64,000 nucleotides of DNA from Pteria penguin (taxonomy: Eukaryota; Mollusca; Bivalvia; Pterioida; Pteriidae), in contig CM068583.1 in NCBI GenBank assembly GCA_035048485.1, positions 28,207,841 to 28,271,840 of the forward strand. The letters are read 5' to 3'. The translations under genes and the position numbers were made by a program. Within the stretch, counting starts at the first letter, position 1, and every line of letters starts with the position of its first letter. Of this stretch, positions 1-11,270 are shown piece after piece. A model generated the notes under the pieces. It was not told the DNA's origin. It made no database searches and saw only the letters and a program-made list of their open reading frames with translations.

Positions 1-110
1 TAGCAAGCAGGAGATGCTCACCCTCCCCGGGCACCTGATCTCACTTCATTATAGGGGTTCAAATATGTTCTTCAAGTACACATATTTTGGGGGGTTTTTT
101 TCACTTGGTT
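1..110 (+). repeat. Dispersed repeat fragment (GGGCACCTG family)
   Basis: The window opens inside a short dispersed repeat. A block reading roughly AGCAGGAGATGCTCACCCTC, then a C/G-rich step and GGGCACCTGAT, recurs in diverged form at 16905-16965 (+) and, in reverse orientation, at 19040-19115. No coding or structural RNA features are visible. The family is unnamed here; the evidence is the internal recurrence only. Confidence 0.5.
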
Positions 111-1546
111 TTCATTTTTATGATTTATCCATCATCTTTATATTCCATACACAATTAAAATGAAAATATTTTTGTGAAAGAGGAATTACTGAAAACGTTT
201 TTAAGATATAAACTTTAAAAGCAGGTCAACTGTAGGGAATACAATTAATTTATAGTTCATTTATTTTACCTAGCTATTTAGTCTGTATAATAGTATTTAA
301 ATCAAGATATTATAATAAAATAATGTTGCATTGTATTGTATTTGAAAATAAATATTGTATTTTATTGTAATGTTTGCTTCTTATAAACGTTTAAAGAGGT
401 TGCAACCGTCATTATAGAATTTTGAACAAAGGACGATAATTCTATACGCAGTCTGATTGATTTTCTGGTATCCGATTTAAATTCATTTGTACCTTCTAAA
501 TTAAGTCTTCACATATTACAAATTTATGAAAAGTGAGCTCTACTGGAATCTATTGTAACAAGCTTTAATAGAAATCAACCACAATTTCGAAAATGATAGG
601 CTTTATGTGTAATTGATTGTATTCTTAATATTTTAATCAATTTTCGGGGTATTGTCATACAAAACTAACATTTACACAAATATAGAGATCACGGAGTCTT
701 GCAAATGTCATTTAACACCTCAGTCTCTTTTATATAAGCTGATATTTATGTGTGAATGTGCTTAAGATGTTATGATGATATGTTGTCCTCTGTACGGTAT
801 TATCTAATGATAAATTTGAGTTCCGGCTTATATGGATTATCGGTCAACTAAACCAACTGGTGGTACTGGTACATTTTGCAATGAAAAATATCACAAGTTT
901 AGGTGAATAGGGGTAATCGGTCTTCTAAATTAATTAAGGGTACTTTACATACTGCATGCAGCGTCTTTTTCATTATGGATAAATTGTGCTTCATCATTCA
1001 ATTGTTTAATATTCATTATTGTTACTAGAAAGCAAGAGTTTGTCCTTTTGTAGAGAAATATCTATTACAGTAATTGACATAAATGTAAATTCTGTGTCGG
1101 TATAAATTTTATATATTTAATGCAGTTACATACTTATGTGAATATTCTGGTCATGATTATTAACAATTTCGATGACGGAGAAAATAAACATGCATAGTGC
1201 ACAGAAAAAAATAGCACATAATGCATTTACAACGAAACACCCGAATTATCTGTAATTACAATAAATAGGCATATATTTCTTATCGCATGTTATGCTAGAT
1301 TTGGTAAATTTTAGATTAGAAAGAACAGAGACGTCAAATGAAATATTTAATTTGAATTATGGTCTCCCACATCGAGGTTTTCTCAACTAGACTAAAACTA
1401 TATCCTTGAGACCTTTGTTGAAAATAGACATATAGCGAACCCGTGATTCACCACAGTCGGCAGTATATTCTGACCTGGACAATATAGTCATGCCATGCAT
1501 GTATTCGGTAGATAAGATGTTATTTGAGCGTCTGTAATACATCCAG
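111..1546. other. Upstream flank of gene A
   Basis: AT-rich DNA with no convincing coding exon, repeat or RNA gene. It must contain the 5' untranslated region and promoter of gene A, but no TATA box or initiator can be singled out against the AT-rich background. Non-coding 5' exons cannot be excluded. Confidence 0.5.
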
Positions 1547-1670
1547 ATGAAGAATAAAGAAATTTCCGAAGCAGGAAATGCCGTTGAAATTGAAGCCGAG
1601 GAGGGCTTCCTCGATATCCGAACTGTGAAGCACCCCATTGACAAAGGATGGGCATGGATGGTTCTTCTAG
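1547..1670 (+). CDS. Gene A exon 1 (N-terminus and start of helix 1)
   Basis: Starts at ATG 1547 and ends at ...CTTCTAG followed by donor GTAACT. It encodes an acidic 31-residue cytoplasmic tail and then DKGWAWMVLL, the entry to helix 1. The donor sequence and phase 1 are the same in the paralogues at 18168 and 57873. The usual MCT signature has a small residue (G/S) where this protein has lysine (DKGWAW). Confidence 0.9.
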
Positions 1671-4600
1671 GTAACTATACAGTAGATTCTTCTGAAAGTC
1701 AATAATAGATACATTTCAAAGATTTTCACTTGATGAATAAGTAAATGATAACCGTGTTTGTAAGGATATGTCAAGCGGCTTACAGAGATTATAAATGATT
1801 TTATTACTTTCGTTATTTGGTAAATCAAACCTATGTTCATATTCATTAACACTTTTATGTAGCTAGCTAAACTTAAAACGTAAGTGGTAGATGAATAACG
1901 TCATTTTGGTCGATACGATGTTCTTATCACATTCTGGATTGTGACCTATTGGACCAGTTTAAATACTGACTTTGACACGTTTACTTGGTTTTAATTGACT
2001 GACAATTTCTACTGGTCCTCTGTGACGGATGTTGTTAACAATCAGGATCTGCTTACTCTTCCCGGACAATTGTTCCTATTGGGAATTATGTATGAAACAG
2101 AAAAGGACAAAAAGACATAAATCGACGAACATATTCAAAATTATTCATAGTTATCATGTAGGATACGGTGTTTAATAAGTGCTTAAAAACAAACACATCA
2201 TAACAGGTGTTACTGAATTACGTTTCGCTTGTAATGGTGTTTTATGTTCCAAAATGTCCTACTAAAATATTTAACACTTCAAAAAATAATTATATCTCCA
2301 TTTAAATTTACTGTCATAACATAAAAGTATGTAGCATTAAATAAAATCCACTGTGTCACCTGTGTCTGTGACACAGGAAGCTTATTCGGGCAACCTTCAA
2401 GAAAACATATAATGCCGTATAACAATAACAACTTATGTCGTCATAACGACTTAGTATTTCGTTATTACAAAATCCATTTTATCAATACTTTAAGAATGTC
2501 ATTATAACGACTTGCAATGCCGTTACAATTATTTTTATTTAATTTTTAATATAGTGTGAGCATACACACCATGCCTGTATTTATGTAATCATAGCGACCG
2601 AGGTACAAGTAGAGTTCGAGTAGTTCTAAATGTCATGGCGTGTTCCCGTAAGTGCCATAAGAAGATTGCATAGATTATTTTCATATTAACAGATAACGAC
2701 TGAATCATGAACACTGTATATGACCTGTTGATCTAGTTTATTTCCCCAACGTCAGATGACAATATAAAATTTAGTTTAAAAACGTATACACTATTATCAA
2801 CACGGTGTTGGATATTCCCATATATATCATATAAATTCATTAAAAGCTTACCTAAATTAAGACAATTTAAGCATAAGTACGAATGCCCCTTCTATCTGCA
2901 TTGGTATTATTGATGAACACAAAACGAAAAAAGACCCCCCCCCCAAAAAAAAAAACAACAAAAAAACAAAAAAAAAAAAAAAAAAAAAACCAAAAAAAAC
3001 CAAAAAAAAAAAAAAAAACCAAAAAACCAAAAAAAAAAACCAAACAAACAAACTAAAGCAAAAACAAAAGGAGATACAAACAGCAAGAGTGCTAATAAAT
3101 GTACACATAGTCATATATTCATTTATGTTTTAATTTAGAAATAGAAATTCTTTAAAATAATTTGATGTGTTTAATTCCATTTTGTATTTAAAGGTGCGTT
3201 TCTGGAGACTTTACTATTGATTTGTTCTCGAAGAACCTATGGTATCTTGTTCAAGGAATTCATGTCGTCATATAATGCCTCAGCCACAGAACTTGCTCTT
3301 GGAATGACCATCCAAACTGTCTTTGTCAGCATAGCCTGTATGTATAAATTGAATAACAGTAAATTACTATGCGATTTAATAATTAACTCTAAATCAAGAC
3401 TAATTTTCACAAAATTTAGTGTTACCTTCTGTCAGTCATGCCATACGTGATTTATACAAGTATAACAATTTGATGTTGCAACATCTATTTCAGCTAATGA
3501 GTATACAACTGTTACTAGTGATACCAAACAGTAAGTATGAAAAGACATAAGAAACTGATTTTGATTATTTCAAACAATGTACCTTGGTGAACATTCGAAA
3601 GGCCCTTAAAATGAAATATGAGACCAGTACCGAGAAAGGAGCTTTGCATGTGACTCAATTTGTATTAAAACTTTGCTTTGGATGCTTTCAGCAAAAAGCA
3701 AAAGAAAAAAAAAAGGTCTCTTGTCGCATCTTCCATGCTACTCGGGGCATATAGAAGCAAACATGTAGATTAGTATTATAAAGAAAGTGTTAAAGAAATT
3801 GATCGTAAGAACAGGTGTTTAATAATGCTACAGGAAAAACACCTTATAGGGTGTATTACTGGTAAGCAAAATATGAATATGGCAATAAGAAACTGAAAGC
3901 ATGGATAACTTTCTCTGTTCCTCGGTTTTGGGATCTACGCTGACATGAAAAAGACAGTCTTAGTTTACACGGCTTTATGACTGATCATATATAGAGTAGA
4001 CCACTACATTCATTATTCTGTGTTAAAAATAGGTGTTAGTAATAGAAATCTGTACGCTTGCATTAAATTTATTATCACCACAACCTAATCAAAATAACCA
4101 ATAGCCCCTATTCATTTGTACACTACGAGTGCATACCCGTTTAAAGCTGCTTTTCATTGGTTTATTAGGAGATTAATAATTAACTGGGCTTCAATATGTA
4201 TCCATATGGTAGCTATTTGTTTATTCCAGCGCTGCTTATCCTAAGTATTGGGACTCGTTGCTGCTCTACACGAGTTTATGTCATGTTGGGTGGTGTATTT
4301 GGTGGATTAGCATACTTTATCAACTCCTTTGCAACTGGTGTTCCACTACTGCTATTATCACAAGGAATATTCTTTGGTGTGTAAACGCTTTTACCATACA
4401 AAACTCTTCCCTTAACATGAATACTAATATAAAAACTCACTTCTTTGAATGGTCTTCATGTTATAAAATTGTTAAGCAATTTCTTAAAATTTATAATGGT
4501 ATGTATTTACCACTCGTTCAAGAAAGAAAAATAAAACAACTGTCATCAGACTGGATGAAAATATATTAACCATAAAAAGCACTGCTTTATGTGACATAAA

Positions 4601-7600
4601 TCTACCAGTTCAGTACTTAATTTAAAGGAAGCTTAACAGTGCATTAACATGTTGCCTAACATATTTTCAATACTAACATAAGTTTGTTGGCACATGAAAG
4701 GCTAGACGAATGTTACCAAATACGCGTATATTATAAGCATATCATTATCTGTCGGCAAACTCCGTCATTTTGAGCAGAAGTAGAGAGTTAGAGTGCGTTT
4801 ACATCTGTCTTCAGAAAGCGCATACTTAGCGCTCTATTCTTGACTTGTGACTCTAAAATACATGTATATTCTTTCAGATAATCGAGTTTCGATAATTCAT
4901 TTATAGTTCTATTTGACGATTTATTACTGGCGATGTCAATGTCGTTAATAATCTCCAGCTAATTAATGAATGTCACAGATTAAGTGAACCCAAATTATTA
5001 AAATGATAAAGAAAGTTAATATTATAATGAATCATATGAAGGAATCTTTTAGATTATAAGAAGTAGAACAGTATATAAATGGGTTAAAAGTGAAAGGTGT
5101 TTGATAAAATGTCATATTAATAAAATGAAAAGATATGAAGATATGTTATCATTCTGCATTAATGTTCAAGATGACTTGGCACAGCTAGAAAGAATATTCA
5201 AGGATTATGCATCGATGCTGGTACAAACCAGTAGACAAAGGACAAAGCCTCCAACAATATTGTATCTGTGTGCAAGGTTTACTATTACAATAAAGTTTTA
5301 AAAAAAACTTTGGTTTTATGAAATGGTAATGCTACATATAAGTATTCTGCATTCTCCTACTAAATATTGTCCCAGAAGAAAAAACTTACAAATTCATTAT
5401 ATGACAAAAAGGACTAATTTAAGTAACCCATTGATAACTTTTCATATACATGTAATCGAATCACATTATCATCTGCGTATGTTGACTCTATGTCTCAAAT
5501 GACCCAATAAGCTAGAGCTTCTTCAGAGTACAGTTTCTTAATATAAAGACAAAGTCAATTTTAATACAACAAAGAAACAAACCGCTACGTCTTAAATGAC
5601 AATTTCTGTAAAATTTACGGTCGCTATAATAATTTGGTTTCCTCTTTTCATAAAATGTGAGTTATTTGAGTGTAATTCTGATTAAACAGTTTAGTCATAG
5701 TATAATATTTCACCTGTTATACTTAAACGACTTTTTTCCGAATTCTACGGTTCAACAGTTGAAACATAATATGGTTAAGATTATTCCAGCACGAATAATC
5801 CTACTTAATCGAGGCGGGTATGACCACTCGGCTAGGTATGTTTACTTTTCCATGGCTCTTTTTCCAACTGCTTTTCTCAAGGGGTTTATGATTCTATCTA
5901 TCACATATTTTGTATTTTACCTTGTATGATAAATACATATCTTTTTTCTATTTTATTTACATAATATCATAGCATTTTATTGTGTAGAGAAAATACTCTG
6001 ACCTCGGAATTGAAATATCTTTGTCAAATTGCTGCTCTACAAAATAATTTAATTCCACCTGGTTTAAATGAGTATATCAGAAAATATCTCCAGTAAGGAA
6101 GAAAATCTTAAACGAACATACGTACTGCAAATAGGATATGTTCAACGACATACATATATGGGATTCGTAGTAGCATAGAAATTATTCTGCATAGATTAAA
6201 ATCTTATCGATTCTCGCAATTGTGTTCCATGCATATAAAATGTAAATTAAGGTGCCAAACGTTGTAGTAGGATTTGGCAATATCAAACATTATAATATGT
6301 TAGATTTATGTTGCAGTTTTGAATAATGGCACTTTTATATTTAAGGTCTAACGCATGCATGTTGTCATGGCCCAGCTCTAGTTACAGTTGGAATGTATTT
6401 CTCAAAACGGAAAGGAATGGCAAATCTTTTAGCCAGCGTTGGTGGAACCATTGGAGCGGTTTCTTTCCCACCGCTAGTACAAGTTCTTTTGGAAAATTAT
6501 GGACTGCAAGGCGTGCTTCTAATATTGTCTGGGGTCATGCTTCATTTTTCTGTCGCTGGCGCCCTATTACGACCAACCTCTTTCTATGAGCGGGGAGAAT
6601 ACACAAAAACAAAGAAATTCATCGTTGAAATCGATGATAATACGGATAAACCTGATAACGTACATACACATGTCATTCAAACTGACAACATAATTGACAA
6701 GAATACACAGTTGTCAAACTCGTATAATGAAATGCACCTCCTTCCAAACCAGAGAATTAGAACATATTCGAATAACACAATGGCTGAAATTGAACTAACA
6801 GAAAATCATACATCTTTACTATCTCTTCACAAAATCGTCGGCAAATCATCAGACACAAAAGTGTCGGTAACATTAGGAAGTACAGTTGATATTGTAGGAT
6901 CGTTTTGTAGTATTCCTGGAGCTACTTCCGAAACATTCAGAAATGAATTAGAAAGGAACCAGAGTAGAAAATGTTTTTGTTGTGAAACTTTATATCTTCG
7001 TCTAAAAAGCATTATGAGTATAATTTTCAACAAAGATGTCTTATGTAACAGGCTTTTCCGAATGCTTATAACAGTCGTATGCTTTGCCATTATTGGTGTA
7101 GCACAGATTGCGTCTTTTCTTCCTGCGCATGTGGAGGACATTGGAATTTCAAAGAAAGATATAGTACTTTTGTTAACAGTGATGGGATGTATAGAGATTT
7201 TATCGAAATTTTTGTTATCTTTCATTTCTGATCTTCATTTTATCAAGCGCCATCATTTGCTTGCTTTAAGTTGTCTGATAACTGGAACTGTTGTTAATTT
7301 TGTCCATTATTTTCATAATTTTAATACTATGTTGATACTTGGTGTGACGTATGGATTATTTGGTCAATGGTACACATTACTTTTCCCAAGTCTTGTAGCC
7401 GATTTCGTGGGCGTGTCAAATATGTCTTCAGGAATGAGTTTTGTGGTACTAAGCCATGGAGCTATGATGTCCATAACAAGTCCTATCATAGGTATGTATA
7501 TTTAGTATAAAGAGAGAAAGGGAAGATGTTTTATATTTTTAATTTGATAAACACCTATAGTGATTAAGTATTACAAAAAGAAAAACTACATCATTGTCAT

Positions 7601-7833
7601 ATGTTCATGTAAACAGAGTTTACTTTATATTGAATAAGAGTTCATTTTGTGGTGAATCATAATGACAACCTTATGTTTCAGGGTTCATTCGAGACACTAC
7701 GGGATCTTTTGAACTGGCATTCGGTTTTATGGGAATTTGTTTAATCATTGCCGGAGTGATTTCGTGCATGGAACCAATATTCCGTAAACTGGAAGAAAAT
7801 CGAATTCGATCTAAAGACATGAGAAAACAATGA
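1547..7833 (+). CDS. Gene A: monocarboxylate transporter-like protein (SLC16 family), complete
   Basis: Five coding exons: 1547-1670, 3194-3337, 4230-4376, 6346-7491 and 7682-7833. They give a continuous predicted protein of about 570 aa, and all introns are GT-AG and phase 1. The product fits a 12-helix major facilitator of the MCT type. The helix-1 signature appears as DKGWAW (residues 32-37), the helix-5 signature as YFSKRKG (about 156-162), and the C-terminal ...RDTTGSFELAF region resembles helices 11-12 of MCTs. A cytoplasmic loop of about 155 aa (about 215-373) separates the two six-helix halves, as in the family. SLC16 members move monocarboxylates, aromatic amino acids, thyroid hormone or other small molecules across the plasma membrane; the substrate here is unknown. 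Tandem paralogues lie at 18039-25471 and from 57750. The start codon was chosen because the homologous ATG opens all three paralogues (MKNKE / MQNKE / MQSKE). Confidence 0.9.
1671..3193. other. Gene A intron 1
   Basis: GT-AG intron of 1523 bp. It contains a degenerate run of palindromic GTCGTNATAACGAC motifs (about 2400-2525), a weak diverged copy of the dispersed repeat seen at the window start (about 2040-2075), and an A-rich tract interrupted by C (2925-3065). No internal coding sequence is supported. Confidence 0.7.
2925..3065 (+). repeat. A-rich / C-interrupted low-complexity tract
   Basis: Long A homopolymers broken by CC, CAA and C-run interruptions. Its minus-strand reading gives an apparent phenylalanine-rich ORF that is an artefact of composition. 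Similar A(n)C tracts occur inside every unit of the 28-56 kb array, but the flanks here are unrelated. Confidence 0.8.
3194..3337 (+). CDS. Gene A exon 2 (helix 1 and helix 2)
   Basis: 144 bp, acceptor ...TTTAAAG, donor GTATGT. It encodes the rest of helix 1, the extracellular loop with SRRTYGILFKEFMSSYNASATE, and the start of helix 2. The conserved LFKEF...ATE pattern is typical of MCT helix 1-2 loops. The arginine in SRR occupies the position of the substrate-linked lysine of MCT1 by simple alignment. Confidence 0.9.
3338..4229. other. Gene A intron 2
   Basis: GT-AG intron of 892 bp. No gene, RNA or clear repeat is seen. Confidence 0.7.
4230..4376 (+). CDS. Gene A exon 3 (helices 2-4)
   Basis: 147 bp, acceptor TTATTCCAG, donor GTGTGT. 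It encodes SLLILSIGTRCCSTRVYVMLGG and the following hydrophobic helices ending SQGIFFG. The R-x-V-x-MLGG motif after helix 2 is characteristic of SLC16 proteins. The gene B homologue has the same length and phase. Confidence 0.9.
4377..6345. other. Gene A intron 3
   Basis: GT-AG intron of 1969 bp, AT-rich. Short open frames inside it (for example near 5101-5301 and 5657-5929) have no recognisable domain and no splice context. No repeat family is recognised. Confidence 0.7.
6346..7491 (+). CDS. Gene A exon 4 (helices 4-11 with the central loop)
   Basis: The main exon, 1146 bp, with acceptor TTTAAG and donor GTATGT. It begins GLTHACCHGPALVTVGMYF, encoding helices 4-5 with the YFSKRKG motif, helix 6 ending at RPTSFY (about 214-219), then the long hydrophilic loop, then helices 7-11 from about residue 375. 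The loop contains an island (SLLSLHKIV...LGSTVDI) that is retained in gene B although the surrounding loop has diverged. Helix 8 ends in SFISD (Asp about 434), matching the conserved acidic residue of MCT helix 8. Confidence 0.92.
7682..7833 (+). CDS. Gene A exon 5 (helix 12 and C-terminal tail)
   Basis: 152 bp, preceded by acceptor TGTTTCAG and ending at TGA 7831-7833. It encodes GFIRDTTGSFELAFGFMG, a final hydrophobic helix, and a short basic tail ending RSKDMRKQ. The exon is homologous to gene B exon 5, with the same length and phase. Confidence 0.92.
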
Positions 7834-7935
7834 TATTTTAATATGTCAATCCGGACCAATATTAATATCTAAATTTATGCACATCTCCGTGTTTCTCGTT
7901 GATTTCTTCGCATAAAACTATCAAATATTAAATAT

Positions 7936-7941
7936 AATAAA
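7936..7941 (+). promoter_or_regulatory. Candidate polyadenylation signal of gene A
   Basis: AATAAA lies about 100 nt after the stop codon. A comparable AATAAA follows gene B by about 80 nt, within a weakly similar 3' flank, which supports a functional role. Confidence 0.5.
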
Positions 7942-10285
7942 TTTTCAAAAGGGAACATATTCACATTTAAATCTTTGTTTGTGAGGAAGTGTAATTTGAT
8001 CAATTGTATAAACACCTAGAACGTAATATTGTCTAATAGATGATAAGCGAAATTAAATACTGGAATTATTTTGTATTTTGTCATGTTAACAATTAACTAC
8101 AACAAGGACCAAGTATCAAAAGAAAGGCCACAAAACAAATGGCAATTCAGAAACCACCAATGTACGAAATATATTAATTAATGCTTTCAAAATGTATACA
8201 ATAATTTCTCGCACCTGAGATCGACTAATCCCGTATCTTATCAGTACCTGAAAATTATATCCGGAACACTTTGTACCATTCCACGCGTCGTTTGCTTTGT
8301 TTACAAACAAACAACATGGAGGATCACAATTTTTGCGTCGGAGAGATAGTAAATATCGGTTCTAACGAAAAAGGAAAAACGATTGATGTTAATAAATGGC
8401 GTTTTATCTTATTGCGACGGACTATCCTTTTACTCATTCAGTGATGTGGCTTTACAATAGGTCAGTTTTTGTCAAACGAAATAAACAAGTAGCCTACATT
8501 AAAACACTAAAGTGCAGGACAAATAATCAAGCACCAGTTTGAGTTCCAGTTAGAAAGTCTCACTCACTGGTGCAATGATTCAAGTAATCTCAGCATCGGC
8601 TAATGCCTTCATTGAAATTTCTTGAATCATCCCACACTCGACTGATCTTTTCTATCCGGAACTATATCTGGTGCTAGATTCCATTATTCTCTTAAATCAA
8701 AAATTAAAACGGAGCCATTAAAGGATATACTTATAGATACAAAATATAACATATCTATGAGACAGTTCTGTGGACAAGAGTGTATATATATTAAAAAAAT
8801 TTATAAGGGACCCAATGTACATTGTGTAATCCGTTTCGTTACAAAGGAATGTTTCTAAAATACATCCCTACACACCAAGAATCTTATCTCGCATTGCGAC
8901 AGACACAGCACTTTATTCTCTACTTATTTTATACTAGTCATATTAATAATATTGTATGATATATGTTTATATGTATTAACCCTAAATTTGAAGTGCCTGT
9001 TGGTCGTTGTCTTCTTAATGGTTTCTTATTTCAATTGTTTTCAATATGTCCTTTTCATTGCACTCTTTTAAGGGGGATTGGAAGGTGATTAACCACCCCA
9101 GTTGAGTGACTTTGTCAGACTAATTGGATAGCAAGAAATTCATTTCTTCGGATAAAGTGTAAATACACAACAGAAGTCACTGTGGGTCAATTTTGGTCCA
9201 GGAATACCCTTTTTTTATCGAAACTTTACCATTGGAGAGCGGAAATACTTTTTATAAACTTAAATCAAGATTCATGAATTTGGGAGTGTAAAGGAATCTT
9301 GAACTCCCATGAAAAAGCATGCGCATCGAACTCATCCGACTTCGAATAATTTATAACAAGTCCCTTTGTGGTCAGGAAACCATTAAAATCTAAACATCGC
9401 GATTAGTAAAGAGTTATGTCCCGTTAGGGGTGTCTATGACGAGGAGGTTATAATGCATTAAATTAATCCGCATGTTGGTGGTAACGTTGTTAGTTTCCAT
9501 AACAACAAACGAACATTATAATGAAAAAAGCCGCACGTTTACTTTGTTGGCATTGCAGTAGAATTAAATTGGTTGGTATTAGTCACAACATTAACAATGA
9601 GCGAAAGAAGTGAGTTACCGTTCATAACACGGTGGCGCTGCATGTCTCGGTCCATATCATCTTACAACCTCTAGAGCGTTAACACCGATTAACTACTAAA
9701 CTAGCTAGACGTACATCGATAATTCTACCAGGGACGTATATATATATTTAGATATTTTAAGAAAGGTTAAATGAAGTGCTAAATTGCAGTGACGTGATGA
9801 ATTCAGCTTCGCATGAGCAAAGGAATATGTGAACGAGGAACGGGGCTCAGTTGATGTTCATTGGAATGAAGACTGAAGATTGCTGAAAAACCTTTCCTCC
9901 GAACACCATAAAAATCTCATCGATCAGGAAGTTCAACATCTTTCTGATATCGATTTCAGTGTACTTTTATTTAGAAACAGACTTCTCCTTGCCAAAATAA
10001 GGTTTATCGTGGTTTACAACAATACATTGGAATTGGCGGTTGCCATTTTTACTTGTGAAAGCAGTTTGGATAATTCCAGAAAGTCCATTTGTCGTAAATA
10101 TTAAACGAGGGATCCTTCTGTAATGAATATAATATAAAATGGATTTTATTGAAAGCAGGGACCCCAGATGTCCAAAGAGTTCTAAGACAGGTCTAATATT
10201 CAATTACATGTTATAATAAGAACTGCAAAAAACTTTTGGTACATTTTACAAATTCTATTCAGGCATTTTATCTAATTTTGGAAAT
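7942..10285. other. Intergenic region between gene A and the retroelements
   Basis: No convincing gene. Two close inverted repeats (8531-8538 with 8566-8573, and 8577-8584 with 8621-8628) could form hairpins. An ATG in good context at 8314 opens a 42-codon frame without recognisable domain. A segment near 9063-9130 resembles one near 16633-16700 (shared GGAAGGTG, GGTTAAC-like and TTGA(A/G)TGAC elements), suggesting an old dispersed repeat. Nothing else is recognised. Confidence 0.4.
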
Positions 10286-10578
10286 ATGACTTGTCAACAA
10301 TACATGTCCAGAGGAATTTCTCATCCCAGTTTCTACGGCGATCTATTATACAAACCAAGGAGTGTCAAAGGTTCCAATGATTTCATATGGACAGGTTTTA
10401 AAACAATGAAATGTGTCTCGCTCCTCGCTAACTTATTTCTTTACTCGTGCGAATTCATCCAAACTTTGCTCTGTAATGAGAAGAAGCAATTAGCCCTTTG
10501 GTTCATATATAGAGATGACTTAGACAAAAACAATATGTGTGTTTCCAGTGACATTTGCACAAAGATTAGTGTTGGTAA
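10286..10578 (+). pseudogene. Degraded reverse-transcriptase fragment (Penelope-like element)
   Basis: The frame opening MTCQQYMSRG contains ISHPSFYGDLLYK and then LLANLFLYSCEFIQTLL with WFIYRDDLDKNN. The second part resembles the LLADLFLYSYE...FRYIDD segment of RT proteins common in marine invertebrate genomes, probably Penelope-like. The HPxFYGD part resembles a segment that I recall lying elsewhere in those proteins, so the fragment looks rearranged. The catalytic region is altered and the frame is cut off at 10578 by the Ty3/gypsy LTR. Homology is recognised from memory of family motifs and is moderate. Confidence 0.45.
10574..10578 (+). repeat. Target-site duplication (GGTAA), left
   Basis: GGTAA immediately precedes the LTR at 10579 and recurs immediately after the other LTR at 15465-15469. 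A 5-bp duplication is normal for Ty3/gypsy integration. Confidence 0.9.
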
Positions 10579-10712
10579 TGTTATGATGAGATCGAACAGT
10601 AGGCTGACATCTTGAACTCTTTATTCTGATCTTTAACATCCAAGAGTTACATTGAGTGATTGCTATTGAGTACAAACCGAATCCGGATTTGTAATTACAT
10701 GAATACATAACA
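10579..10712 (-). repeat. 3' LTR of the Ty3/gypsy element
   Basis: 134 bp, starting TGTTATGATG and ending CATAACA on the plus strand, so the ends are TG/CA. It is identical to 15331-15464 by direct reading. An AATAAA lies on the minus strand at 10620-10625. Confidence 0.95.
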
Positions 10713-10720
10713 TCCCCCTT
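10713..10720 (-). promoter_or_regulatory. Polypurine tract
   Basis: Minus-strand AAGGGGGA directly abuts the 3' LTR, the expected position for plus-strand priming. Confidence 0.75.
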
Positions 10721-11094
10721 ATCAAGAAAGTTTAAAATTATGAGATTATCAAATGACTAGATAAATTTGAATATAACAACAGAACTTTGTTCTGATTAGG
10801 CAGCTGGGATTATTATGCCCATTGCACTACTGCCCAATATTAGCATGAGTAGTATGAAAATAATTATTGACCAGAGTCATAGAGTCGCAGAGTTCATAAG
10901 ATGTATCTATGTAAAATGAACAAGATTAAATGAATATAACATAAACAAACATTGTCCTATTGTCTTTAGGTATGACAGAATCAAATGAACATAATACTAA
11001 TAACTTGAATTATTTTGCTTTTGCAAAATTTATGAACATCTGGGTTTATTATGCCTAATTCACTGATGCTCATATGCACTATACACATATTACA
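10721..11094 (-). other. 3' non-coding region of the retrotransposon
   Basis: Between the polypurine tract and the nested SINE. It contains two diverged copies of a block built around TTATTATGCC (about 10810 and 11045). No open frame of note. Confidence 0.6.
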
Positions 11095-11264
11095 GGGGCA
11101 GGCGTGGTGTAGTGGTTAAGCGCTTTGCTTGCGGCGTCGACGATCCGGGTTCGATTCCCGGGTTGCGCCACTATGTTTAAGAGGTTGGTAACCTCCTGCT
11201 TCCATGTCGCGATATAACTGAAATATTGTTGAAAGCGACGTAAAACACCAATCAACCAACCAAC
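11095..11264 (+). mobile_element. tRNA-derived SINE nested in the retrotransposon
   Basis: A 170-bp element with a Pol III A box (TGGTGTAGTGG, 11105-11115) and B box (GGTTCGATTCC, 11148-11158) in a tRNA-like head, a tRNA-unrelated body, and a tail of ATCAACCAACC type. The 11-bp duplication CACATATTACA flanks it (11084-11094 and 11265-11275). It lies antisense to the host element, a few bases after the pol stop codon (11271-11273). A diverged relative lies at 22458-22600 on the minus strand. Confidence 0.9.
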
Positions 11265-11270
11265 CACATA

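Noticed and set aside
2857..3114. Phenylalanine-rich minus-strand frame
   Set aside because: Translation of an A-rich low-complexity tract; composition artefact.
8314..8442. First exon of an unknown gene at ATG 8314 (42 codons)
   Set aside because: Good initiation context but no recognisable domain, no matching downstream exon and no convincing donor at its end.
9596..9620. Tiny first exon (ATGAGCGAAAGAA followed by GTGAGT)
   Set aside because: A four-codon start plus donor is easily found by chance, and no partner exon could be identified.
11101..11170. Genuine tRNA gene
   Set aside because: The Pol III boxes belong to a SINE: the unit continues into a tRNA-unrelated body and tail and is bounded by a target duplication.
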